Positions 1-5,840 are shown, counted from the stretch's first letter. The stretch is DNA of 6,966 bases from an uncultured Clostridia bacterium (GCA_947623615.1 CANQHH010000066.1:1-6966), one strand, 5' to 3'. Translations and numbers: made by a program. Notes: generated from the letters alone by a model not told the origin.

Positions 1-76
<76 letters not shown>

Positions 77-80
77 ACTT

Positions 81-115
81 AAATCCTAGTTTACGAAAGG
101 TTTGCTAGGATTTTT
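81..115 (+). terminator. Rho-independent terminator after tRNA-Thr
   Basis: AAATCCTAG (81-89) is the exact reverse complement of CTAGGATTT (105-113), enclosing a 15-base loop, and a run of T (111-115) follows. It lies five bases after the tRNA CCA end, so it ends the tRNA transcript and insulates the next gene. Confidence 0.85.
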
Positions 116-123
116 GTTATATT
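115..123 (+). promoter_or_regulatory. Possible extended -10 for the SDR gene
   Basis: TGT followed by TATATT (118-123) gives a TGn-TATAAT-like extended -10 about 20 bases before the ATG at 144. There is no convincing -35 at the proper distance, and the site overlaps the T-tract of the tRNA terminator. It is offered only because the terminator implies that the SDR gene needs a promoter here. Confidence 0.25.
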
Positions 124-143
124 AATCAGAAAAGAGAAATGTT

Positions 144-878
144 ATGAATGAATTAAATAAAAAAAGTATAATAGTAACAGGTAGCTCAAGAGGAATAGGA
201 GCTGAAATTGTAAAGGTTCTAGCCCAAAAAAGTTATAATGTTTTGTTAAATTATAATAAATCTGAAAAATGTGCAATAGAACTAAAAAAGCAATTAAAAG
301 GAAAAAATGTAGAAATTTTTAAAGCGGATGTTTCAAAAAGAGAAGAAGTAAAAGAGATGATCAATTTTGCTTTGGATAAATTTGGAACGATAGATGTAAT
401 GATAAATAACGCAGGAATATCGCAATCGAAATTGTTTACAGATATTACAGACGAAGATTGGAATAATATGATACAAAACAATTTAAATTCTGTTTTTTAT
501 TGTTGTCAAGAAGTTTTACCAACAATGATAAATAAAAAAAATGGATGCATCATAAATATATCATCAATTTGGGGGATTACAGGTGCATCATGTGAAGTAC
601 ATTATAGTGTATCTAAAGCAGGGGTAGATGGTTTAACAAAATCGCTTGCAAAGGAGTTAGGACCTTCGAATATAAGAGTAAATAGTATTGCTCCAGGGAT
701 AATAGATACAGATATGAATAATGGGTATTCGAAACAAGAAATTCAAGAAATAGAGCAAGAAATCCCATTGGAAAAGGTAGGAAATGTATCAGATATTGCG
801 AGATGTATAGAATGGCTTGTTGAAGATAAATATACAACTGGACAGGTTATATCTATAAATGGAGGGTGGCTTATCTAA
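144..878 (+). CDS. SDR-family NAD(P)-dependent oxidoreductase, FabG-like (candidate EF-P 5-aminopentanone reductase)
   Basis: A 244-residue classical short-chain dehydrogenase with a Rossmann fold, expected to be cytosolic. Cofactor motif TGSSRGIG lies at residues 12-19 and NNAG at 88-91. The catalytic tetrad is complete: N113, S141, Y154 and K158 (YSVSK). PG follows at 184-185, and the C-terminal TTGQVISINGG is typical of the FabG branch. Length and start fit the family; the ribosome site AAAAGAGA is weak, but the Rossmann motif leaves no room for a later start. No acyl-carrier or fatty-acid synthesis genes are adjacent, so a fatty-acid role is not supported by context. The stretch around residues 140-155 (SSIWGITGASCEVHYS) resembles, from memory, clostridial proteins annotated as YmfI-type reductases that finish the 5-aminopentanol modification of elongation factor P. 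The SDR call is certain; the substrate is a guess. It appears monocistronic, between two terminators. Confidence 0.93.
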   Translation: MNELNKKSIIVTGSSRGIGAEIVKVLAQKSYNVLLNYNKSEKCAIELKKQLKGKNVEIFKADVSKREEVKEMINFALDKFGTIDVMINNAGISQSKLFTDITDEDWNNMIQNNLNSVFYCCQEVLPTMINKKNGCIINISSIWGITGASCEVHYSVSKAGVDGLTKSLAKELGPSNIRVNSIAPGIIDTDMNNGYSKQEIQEIEQEIPLEKVGNVSDIARCIEWLVEDKYTTGQVISINGGWLI

Positions 879-896
879 AAAAATTAATTTGCAAAA

Positions 897-929
897 CAAA
901 AAAACATTGATTTATTCAATGTTTTTTTC
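897..929. terminator. Bidirectional terminator between convergent genes
   Basis: AAAAACATTGA (900-910) pairs with TCAATGTTTTT (916-926) around a 5-base loop. The T run on the + strand serves the SDR gene. The A-rich left flank (897-906) gives a U run when read leftward, so the same hairpin can end the carbohydrate-binding-module gene whose stop codon is at 935-937. Confidence 0.82.
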
Positions 930-934
930 GTTTA

Positions 935-1405
935 TTAATTATTATTAAGTTTTCTTTTATAATTACCTGATATAATTTTAGGCAAATATGTAATTATTTT
1001 ATATACCGCAAGTCTAACCTTTTTGCTCCAAATATAAGACTTTCTCAATCTCCTTGTTTTAGAGACTGAAGAAATATTTTGTGGAACTAAGGCTAACTCC
1101 TGAACTTCGACTTTTTCAATTGGAAATATGTAATTATCTGAATCGTTGTTATCCCATACATCGTCACTATTCCTAAAACAGAAATTTAAAGTATCACTGG
1201 ATGTAAGATGTATTTCGGCTTGAAAACCTAATTCTGTTTTTGTCATCTTAACTTCATTTAAATTTTCCCAGTCGTTACCAAAACCATAATGTATAAAAAC
1301 TTCCTCAGAATTATTTTGGAAAAGTTCTCCTGTATATGAGATTTTTACATTACTATTTTCTACTAACTTATCTGTATTAAAGAATATATTTTTTACTAAT
1401 TCCAT
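935..1405 (-). CDS. Stand-alone CBM25/53-type starch-binding module protein with basic C-terminal tail
   Basis: A 156-residue protein whose residues ~12-97 look like the CBM25/53 starch/glycogen-binding fold: VKISYTGELF, FIHYGFGNDW (36-46), a KM segment, TLNFCFRNSDDVWDNND (72-88) and DNYIFPIE. H39, W46 and W84 sit where CBM25 modules use one histidine and two tryptophans to stack on alpha-glucan. There is no signal peptide, membrane segment or catalytic domain, so it should act in the cytoplasm, plausibly on glycogen. Residues 116-152 form a tail with 13 Lys/Arg and no Asp/Glu, interspersed with aromatic and aliphatic residues, suggesting an amphipathic helix that could contact membrane, nucleic acid or a partner. 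AAAGGAG (complement of 1413-1419) lies 7 bases before the ATG. The gene has its own promoter (1450-1478) and follows the S24 repressor gene on the same strand, 110 bases downstream. The domain call is fairly firm; the biological role is unknown. Confidence 0.82.
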   Translation of the reverse strand: MELVKNIFFNTDKLVENSNVKISYTGELFQNNSEEVFIHYGFGNDWENLNEVKMTKTELGFQAEIHLTSSDTLNFCFRNSDDVWDNNDSDNYIFPIEKVEVQELALVPQNISSVSKTRRLRKSYIWSKKVRLAVYKIITYLPKIISGNYKRKLNNN

Positions 1406-1440
1406 TTTAAATCTCCTTTTATTTATCTCTTGTTAAATTG

Positions 1441-1456
1441 ATATAATAGATTATAT
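1441..1456. repeat. Perfect inverted repeat over the CBM promoter -10, possible operator
   Basis: ATATAAT (1441-1447), AG, ATTATAT (1450-1456) is a perfect 7-bp dyad covering the -10 hexamer and the likely transcription start. It is placed as a repressor operator would be, and a repressor gene lies directly upstream. It is built almost only of A and T in an AT-rich gap, so chance is a real alternative. Confidence 0.35.
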
Positions 1457-1478
1457 TATTAAAAATAAAAATATTCAA
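1450..1478 (-). promoter_or_regulatory. Sigma-A-type promoter for the CBM gene
   Basis: Read leftward, TTGAAT (complement of 1473-1478), a 17-base spacer and TATAAT (complement of 1450-1455) make a near-consensus promoter 45 bases before the ATG at 1405. The -10 is embedded in a perfect 7-2-7 inverted repeat (1441-1456). Confidence 0.72.
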
Positions 1479-1515
1479 TACTTTTTTACAAATTTCTGCA
1501 TAAAATTTTAAAAAA

Positions 1516-2103
1516 TTATAAAATTAGTCCTGTATTGGTTCCCAAAACCTTACCAATTATATTAAATTGAGTATCATCAAATAATGAAATTTCTTCTACT
1601 TCTTTATTATCTGCTCGTAGAACTAATTTATCTCTCCTAACAATAAATCTTCTGATTATTATTTTTCCATCATACTCAAATACACCAATTTCTCTATTAT
1701 TTAAAGGTGAACTTAATTCTACAAAAACGTAAGTATCTTTTGGCAATTTTGGTTCCATAGAGTTGTCTGGCATTTTTAAAGCAAAAGTTGCGCCTGGAAA
1801 TGATGAAGGGCACTCTATAAAATTGCTTATTGAATCTACTGCTAATACTTTATTATAAGATATATGATTAGGAGCTTTGTAAAATTCTTGGTCGTCAGAT
1901 AGAATTTTATCATATGTATACATTAAAGGTTGATAAGGAACGTCTAAAGCTTTACAAATGCTTCTTAAAGCTTTATGACTAGGGTTTCTCTCACCTTTTT
2001 CAATATGAGTAAGATGACCTATATTGATATTAGTTTTTTTAGCAAGTTCAGTTTTTGACATTTTTTTATCCTTACGAATCCTTGCTATCATATCACCTAT
2101 CAT
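1516..2103 (-). CDS. XRE-family repressor with degenerate LexA-like S24 domain
   Basis: A 195-residue two-domain regulator. Residues ~5-60 are a Cro/CI-type helix-turn-helix (SKTELAKKTNINIGHLTHIE, then KGERNPS). Residues ~85-192 match the S24/LexA C-terminal domain: the NSMEP box with S115, the NNREIGVFEYDGK strand pair, and a final IIGKVLG. In LexA and CI the Ser works with a Lys about 37 residues later to cut an Ala-Gly bond. Here the equivalent position is R151 (in IIIRRF), and no Ala-Gly or Cys-Gly occurs between the HTH and S115. RecA-stimulated self-cleavage is therefore unlikely; the domain may serve for dimerisation or sensing. Start M1 has AAAGAGGT (complement of 2113-2120) about 9 bases upstream; M5 is a weaker alternative. 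Promoter is at 2138-2166. It is divergent from the VanW gene and upstream of the CBM gene, both candidate targets. No phage genes surround it. Confidence 0.88.
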   Translation of the reverse strand: MIGDMIARIRKDKKMSKTELAKKTNINIGHLTHIEKGERNPSHKALRSICKALDVPYQPLMYTYDKILSDDQEFYKAPNHISYNKVLAVDSISNFIECPSSFPGATFALKMPDNSMEPKLPKDTYVFVELSSPLNNREIGVFEYDGKIIIRRFIVRRDKLVLRADNKEVEEISLFDDTQFNIIGKVLGTNTGLIL

Positions 2104-2137
2104 AAATATTCTACCTCTTTTCCTATAAATTTACTTA

Positions 2138-2166
2138 ATTATACAAAAAAAAATATTAAATGTCTA
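2138..2166 (-). promoter_or_regulatory. Sigma-A-type promoter for the S24 repressor gene
   Basis: Read leftward, TAGACA (complement of 2161-2166), exactly 17 bases, then a perfect TATAAT (complement of 2138-2143). It lies 35 bases before the ATG at 2103, giving a short leader that contains the ribosome site. Confidence 0.72.
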
Positions 2167-2203
2167 GTAAAATTATTCTTTTTTTGTAAAAAGTCATAGA
2201 AAA

Positions 2204-2240
2204 TAATATTGTAAAAAAAATATAAATATGGTAATATTGT
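2204..2240. repeat. 9-bp direct repeat in the divergent promoter region
   Basis: TAATATTGT occurs at 2204-2212 and again at 2232-2240, with starts 28 bases apart, between the repressor promoter and the VanW start codon. The second copy ends two bases before the candidate VanW extended -10. A paired site of this kind could bind the neighbouring repressor. It is short and AT-rich, so the evidence is modest. Confidence 0.35.
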
Positions 2241-2242
2241 CT

Positions 2243-2251
2243 TGTTATAAA
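2243..2251 (+). promoter_or_regulatory. Candidate extended -10 promoter for the VanW gene
   Basis: TGT then TATAAA (2246-2251) fits an extended -10, which can work without a good -35; none is seen at 16-18 bases. Transcription would start near 2258, leaving about 22 bases that hold AAAGGAG (2266-2272). A second weak option is TTGTAA 2209-2214 with TAATAT 2232-2237. Confidence 0.4.
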
Positions 2252-2279
2252 GTATAAAATATATCAAAGGAGAAAAAAT

Positions 2280-4022
2280 ATGGAGTTAGAGGAAAACAAG
2301 TTGGGGGTTGGAACTCTAGAAAATGACGAAAAATCCATAGAAGGGGAAAAGAACAAGTCAAGCAAAAAGAAGATAATACCATTAATAATATTGTTAATTC
2401 TATTTCTATTTATAATAATATTTTCGGTTATATTTTCGCTAATAAATATAAACAATAAAAAAATAATGTCAGGTGTTAGTATAACTGGAATTGATGTTTC
2501 TGGATTAACCTTAGAAGATGCGAAAAGCAAACTACAAGAATTAGCATTAAATAAAAGAAAAGAAGATGTAGTTTTAAAATATAATGATTATGAAACTTCA
2601 ATAAATGGAGAGCAGATAAATGTGAATTTTGATGTGGAAAAAGCCATAAATGAAGCATTTAATATAGGAAGAGATGGCAATATAATAACAAATAATTATG
2701 CAATTTTATTTACGCAAATATCTAAGAAAGATATAGAGTTACCATTCACTTGTGATGAGAAAATTTTGCGAGAGAAGATAAATGATGCATCATTAAAAAT
2801 GCCAGGAGTAGTAAAGCAAAGTAGTTATTATATTGAAGACGATAAATTAATAATTGTTAATGGAGAAAACGGTATTAAAATAAAAACTAACGAAATGGAA
2901 ACAATGATAATAGACGAGATAAAAGATATAGATAATAAAAACAATGTATTACAGATTCCAGTTGAAGAAGTTAAGCCAGATGCCATAGATTTAGAAAAGA
3001 TTAGAAGTGAAATATATAAAGAGCCTCAAGATGCTTATGTATCTAAAAATCCAACAGCTGTACATACTCATGTAAATGGTATAGATTTTAAAATATCAAT
3101 AGATGAAGCCAAGAAAATGATAGAAGAAGATAAAAAAGAATATGTTATTCCATTAAAAATAACTGTACCTAAAAAAACAATCAGTGATTTAGGAGAAGAG
3201 GCGTTTGCAGACCAATTAGCAAAATTCACAACGAGATATGATGCTAGCAATTCTAATAGGAGCAATAATGTATCTTTAGCGGCTCAAAAAATAAATGGAA
3301 CAATAATAATGCCAGGTGAAACATTTTCATATAATAAAGTTGTAGGAGCAAGAACTATTGAGGCAGGATATAAATTAGCAGGTGCATACTCAGGAGGTCA
3401 AGTAGTTCAAGATGTTGGAGGTGGAATATGCCAGATATCATCTACTCTATATAATACTGCTCTACTTGCAAATTTGGAAATAGTTGATAGGAGTAATCAT
3501 CAATTTCAAACATCTTACGTTGATGCGGGAAGAGATGCAACTGTTAGTTGGGGCTCACTAGATTTTAAATTTAAAAATAGTAGAACATTCCCTATAAAAA
3601 TTGTTGCATCAGCTAAAAATGGAATTGCAGAAGTAAGTTTATATGGTATAAAAGAAGAAACTGAATATGAAGTTGTAATTCAATCAGAAATAACATCATA
3701 TATACCTTTTGGAGTTAAGTATGTTAATGATAGTACTTTAGCTCAAGGAAAGGAAGTTATTGAACAAGCAGGATATAATGGTTGTAAAAGTGAAACATAT
3801 AGAATATTGAAATTAAATGGAAAAGAAATTTCAAGAACATTATTATCAAGAGATACATATGCTGCAATGCAAAGGATTGTAAGAAGAGGAACTAAAACAA
3901 CAAAGACAACTACACAAAAAAATACAGATAGCAAAACAACCAAAAAAACAACGACAAAAACAACCAAAAAAACAACCACAAAGACAACTACAACAACCAA
4001 TAATAAGAAAACGAAAAATTAA
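2280..4022 (+). CDS. Membrane-anchored VanW/G5-domain cell-wall protein, putative L,D-transpeptidase
   Basis: A 580-residue protein. A charged cytoplasmic stretch (1-31) precedes one transmembrane anchor (~32-56), and the rest should face outward. Residues ~66-150 and ~195-300 resemble the PG_binding_4 repeat found beside peptidoglycan enzymes. Residues ~316-455 are the VanW core, with MPGETFSYN (344-352), GAYSGGQVVQDVGGGICQ (368-385), SSTLYNTA and RSNHQF. Residues ~462-538 look like a G5 domain (TEYEVV, QAGYNG). The end is a Thr/Lys-rich tail with tandem repeats. VanW was named from vancomycin-resistance clusters, but no van genes are here. VanW-domain proteins of Clostridioides difficile have been reported to make 3-3 cross-links; the invariant C384 would be the expected nucleophile. 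AAAGGAG (2266-2272) sits 7 bases before the ATG. The gene is monocistronic and divergent from the S24 repressor. Family is certain; enzymatic role is inferred. Confidence 0.93.
   Translation: MELEENKLGVGTLENDEKSIEGEKNKSSKKKIIPLIILLILFLFIIIFSVIFSLININNKKIMSGVSITGIDVSGLTLEDAKSKLQELALNKRKEDVVLKYNDYETSINGEQINVNFDVEKAINEAFNIGRDGNIITNNYAILFTQISKKDIELPFTCDEKILREKINDASLKMPGVVKQSSYYIEDDKLIIVNGENGIKIKTNEMETMIIDEIKDIDNKNNVLQIPVEEVKPDAIDLEKIRSEIYKEPQDAYVSKNPTAVHTHVNGIDFKISIDEAKKMIEEDKKEYVIPLKITVPKKTISDLGEEAFADQLAKFTTRYDASNSNRSNNVSLAAQKINGTIIMPGETFSYNKVVGARTIEAGYKLAGAYSGGQVVQDVGGGICQISSTLYNTALLANLEIVDRSNHQFQTSYVDAGRDATVSWGSLDFKFKNSRTFPIKIVASAKNGIAEVSLYGIKEETEYEVVIQSEITSYIPFGVKYVNDSTLAQGKEVIEQAGYNGCKSETYRILKLNGKEISRTLLSRDTYAAMQRIVRRGTKTTKTTTQKNTDSKTTKKTTTKTTKKTTTKTTTTTNNKKTKN
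3936..3983 (+). repeat. Two 24-bp tandem repeats in the Thr/Lys tail of the VanW protein
   Basis: Units 3936-3959 and 3960-3983 match at 22 of 24 bases and each encode TTKKTTTK (residues 553-560 and 561-568). They lie within a longer A/C-rich low-complexity stretch (about 3891-4017) encoding a Lys/Thr tail. Copy number could vary by slippage. Such a cationic tail outside the membrane could bind anionic wall polymers; that is inference. Confidence 0.8.
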
Positions 4023-4036
4023 TTAATATAGAAAAT

Positions 4037-4067
4037 AAAGAGACTGTATGATATGCAGTCTTTTTAT
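4037..4067 (+). terminator. Rho-independent terminator after the VanW gene
   Basis: AGACTG (4041-4046) pairs with CAGTCT (4056-4061). The inner bases TAT and ATG can extend the stem through a G-U pair, leaving a 3-base loop. T4061-4065 form the tail. It starts about 15 bases after the stop codon. Confidence 0.85.
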
Positions 4068-4126
4068 TGTATAGGAAATCGAAGATTGTAAATTTTTATA
4101 ATTTTATGTTATTAAAATTTTATTTA

Positions 4127-4135
4127 TGATATAAT
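4127..4135 (+). promoter_or_regulatory. Extended -10 promoter of the membrane-protein operon
   Basis: TGA followed by a perfect TATAAT (4130-4135) is a consensus extended -10. The region 17 bases upstream (about 4107-4114) has only a poor -35, as is common for this promoter class. Transcription would start near 4142, before AAAGGGGAG (4153-4161) and the ATG at 4170. Confidence 0.65.
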
Positions 4136-4169
4136 TAAAATGAATATAAATTAAAGGGGAGAAATATAC

Positions 4170-4964
4170 ATGTCTTTTATGGGAAGAGGCGATTTTCCTT
4201 CTATGGGAAATGGCAACGAAAATGGAAATATTGATGGAAATGAAAATAGGAATGGAGACAGTAGTGGAAGTGGAGCAGGCAGTATACTAGGTTGGTTGAG
4301 TGGTAGAAATCTTTTTTACTTATTTTTTCGTGGATATTATTATAAAGTTTCATTGGATAACACATATGTAATAATGCAAATGATAATGACATTTATAATT
4401 GCAATAGTTGCAATTATATCATTTGTAACAACATATAAATCAGATATTGTAGATCCAATAGAAAGCACTAAAAGTATGTTTATGAATACTTATTTAATAG
4501 TAATTGCTGTATTTTTGTTATTAACATTTATAATCAATTATTCAGCTAAAAATGAAGTATCATTAATAAAAAGATTAATTGTATTTTTTATGATATCTGT
4601 AATAACAATGTTGGCATTTTTTGGAGTAAAATTAAATCTTGATAAAACATATACTGAAACCAAGTTTGGACAAATTTTTTCTGAACAAAATGTAGGCAAT
4701 TCAAAAGATGAATCAAAATCCGTGATTTCTATTGAATTGCTTGGGGTAAGCATGAAAACAGAAAGAGAATATTATGTTGATGAATGTGTGAAATTATATA
4801 ATATATTTAGTGTTAAAACATATAGCGTATTAGGAATGCATTTATTATTAAATATTCTGCTTGTATATCAAATTTCAAAAGTGTCAAAAATTCAAGGTAA
4901 AAAAGAAACAATGAATAAAGATGATATAATATTATTTGATGAAGAGGAAAATGTGAAGTTTTAA
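4170..4964 (+). CDS. Unrecognised four-helix membrane protein with Gly/Asn-rich N-terminus
   Basis: A 264-residue protein that I cannot assign to a family. Residues 1-45 are low complexity, rich in Gly, Asn and Ser with repeated GN, NEN and NGN units (GNGNENGNIDGNENRNGD at 13-30), with no signal peptide. A conserved-looking aromatic patch follows (LFYLFFRGYYYKVS, 48-61). Four hydrophobic segments are visible at about 66-88, 104-124, 133-153 and 216-236. A polar 60-residue region (155-215, with several Lys and Glu) separates the third and fourth, and a charged tail ends in DEEENVKF. If the N-terminus is cytoplasmic, the polar region between segments 3 and 4 is external. AAAGGGGAG lies 8 bases before the ATG, a strong ribosome site. 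It is the first gene of a two-gene operon: the next gene starts 26 bases after its stop and is also membrane-embedded, so the two products may form one complex. Confidence 0.85.
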   Translation: MSFMGRGDFPSMGNGNENGNIDGNENRNGDSSGSGAGSILGWLSGRNLFYLFFRGYYYKVSLDNTYVIMQMIMTFIIAIVAIISFVTTYKSDIVDPIESTKSMFMNTYLIVIAVFLLLTFIINYSAKNEVSLIKRLIVFFMISVITMLAFFGVKLNLDKTYTETKFGQIFSEQNVGNSKDESKSVISIELLGVSMKTEREYYVDECVKLYNIFSVKTYSVLGMHLLLNILLVYQISKVSKIQGKKETMNKDDIILFDEEENVKF

Positions 4965-4979
4965 TTAAATTGATAAATC

Positions 4980-4985
4980 AAGGAG
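4980..4985 (+). promoter_or_regulatory. Ribosome binding site fixing the start at 4991
   Basis: AAGGAG is five bases before ATG 4991. The longer reading frame opens with TTG at 4970, but that codon lies upstream of this site and has none of its own, so the ATG is preferred and the protein is seven residues shorter. Confidence 0.8.
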
Positions 4986-4990
4986 TTATT

Positions 4991-5488
4991 ATGACAGAAG
5001 AAGGAAAGAAATATTTTTTTAAGGTTAATATGGATAAAGCAAAAAATAAAACCCGTATTGCTATTTTTATAATACTTGTTAGTATAATGACATATATTAT
5101 TCCAATTTTAGAGGGAATTCTTGATTTTGGCGTAATTTTTGAGAGCGTATCATTGATTTTTATTATAATTGCAAAAAGATATATGCTAAAATATAACCTG
5201 GAAAAAGCAAGAAAATATAATTTTTATGCGATGTTGCCTATAGGGTGGTTATTTGTTTATGATGGAATTACTTATTTATTATCTGCAGAGAGTTTTATAG
5301 GTTTAATAACTATGATATTTTTATATATTTTTTCTGAAATATTGTTGATTATATATATGCTGACATTATTTTTAATAAAGAAAAGTTTAGAAAAAGCGGG
5401 GGATCCAGAAAAATACAAGGAAAGTACAGATTGGTTTTACGAAAAATATGAAGAAAAAGAAAATGAGAATGAAAATATAGAAAAATAA
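4991..5488 (+). CDS. Unrecognised small four-helix membrane protein
   Basis: A 165-residue protein from the ATG chosen by its ribosome site. I do not recognise a family. A short basic N-terminus (GKKYFFKVNMDKAKNKTR, 5-22) leads into hydrophobic segments at about 22-40, 45-62, 78-97 and 101-128. The loop at 63-77 is strongly basic (KRYMLKYNLEKARKY), so by the positive-inside rule that loop and the N-terminus would be cytoplasmic. The tail 130-165 is highly charged (KKSLEKAGDPEKY, then a Glu/Asn/Lys-rich end) and probably cytoplasmic. No enzymatic motif, cysteine pair or transporter signature is seen. It is 26 bases downstream of the other membrane protein gene with no terminator between, so co-transcription is very likely. 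It ends two bases before a strong hairpin. Confidence 0.85.
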   Translation: MTEEGKKYFFKVNMDKAKNKTRIAIFIILVSIMTYIIPILEGILDFGVIFESVSLIFIIIAKRYMLKYNLEKARKYNFYAMLPIGWLFVYDGITYLLSAESFIGLITMIFLYIFSEILLIIYMLTLFLIKKSLEKAGDPEKYKESTDWFYEKYEEKENENENIEK

Positions 5489-5490
5489 AT

Positions 5491-5521
5491 TATGACACAG
5501 TAGCAATATACTGTGTCATAT
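5491..5521. terminator. Bidirectional hairpin terminator between convergent operons
   Basis: TATGACACAGTA (5491-5502) is the exact reverse complement of TACTGTGTCATA (5509-5520), with a 6-base loop: a perfect 12-bp stem. It begins two bases after the membrane operon stop and about 26 bases beyond the TSCPD stop on the other strand. The U tract is weak rightward (TATTT) and somewhat better leftward (AATTTATTTTT). No other terminator exists in this 58-base gap. Confidence 0.72.
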
Positions 5522-5546
5522 ATTTGGATTAAGTGATTTTTATTTT

Positions 5547-5813
5547 TTAGGCTGTTTTTTTAGATTCTTCATAAGCCTTTCTAACAGCTTTTGCTAATTG
5601 GTCTGCACATGATGTACCTCTTCTACCACAAATAATTCCGCCTATTTTTTCTTCAATTTCTTCGACAGTCATACCTTCAACAAGTTTTGGTAATGCTTGC
5701 AAATTTCCAGGACACCCGCCTCCTAGAAATTTAACATTAGTTATAACATTACCTTCTATTGTAAATTCAATTTCCTGTGCACAGGTATTTTCAGTTTTAA
5801 AACGATATTTCAT
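5547..5813 (-). CDS. TSCPD-domain protein, TIGR03905-like, four cysteines
   Basis: An 88-residue cytosolic protein of the small TSCPD family that takes its name from the motif seen here as TSCAD (67-71). Four cysteines, C11, C34, C62 and C69, match the four-Cys TIGR03905 pattern, in the contexts NTCAQEIEF, GGGCPGNLQ, IICGRRGTSC. Related domains occur at the C-terminus of vitamin B12-dependent ribonucleotide reductases. Cysteine spacing suggests metal (probably zinc) or redox function, but no member's role is firmly established to my knowledge. Length equals the stand-alone family norm. AAAGGAG (complement of 5824-5830) precedes the ATG by 10 bases. It starts 27 bases after the bile salt hydrolase stop with no promoter or terminator in between, so it is the second gene of that operon. 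Whether that pairing has meaning is unknown. Confidence 0.9.
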   Translation of the reverse strand: MKYRFKTENTCAQEIEFTIEGNVITNVKFLGGGCPGNLQALPKLVEGMTVEEIEEKIGGIICGRRGTSCADQLAKAVRKAYEESKKTA

Positions 5814-5840
5814 TTAATAATCACTCCTTTTTATAAAATA

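Noticed and set aside
1516..2103. Prophage CI repressor marking a phage remnant
   Set aside because: There are no Cro, integrase, replication or structural genes nearby; the neighbours are a CBM and a VanW gene.
3743..4000. Leftward valine-rich reading frame
   Set aside because: It is the antisense of the Thr/Lys tail of the VanW gene; its composition is a by-product of the A/C repeats and it has no ribosome site.
2280..4022. Vancomycin resistance determinant
   Set aside because: Only the VanW domain is shared; no vanHAX-type, vanRS or vanY genes are present, and VanW proteins are common in sensitive Clostridia.
4100..4119. Inverted repeat AATTTTA / TAAAATT upstream of the membrane operon
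   Set aside because: It is short and made only of A and T in a very AT-rich gap, with no regulator gene linked to it; expected by chance.
4970..4990. TTG start giving a seven-residue longer form of the second membrane protein
   Set aside because: AAGGAG at 4980-4985 sits properly before ATG 4991 and downstream of the TTG; no ribosome site precedes the TTG.
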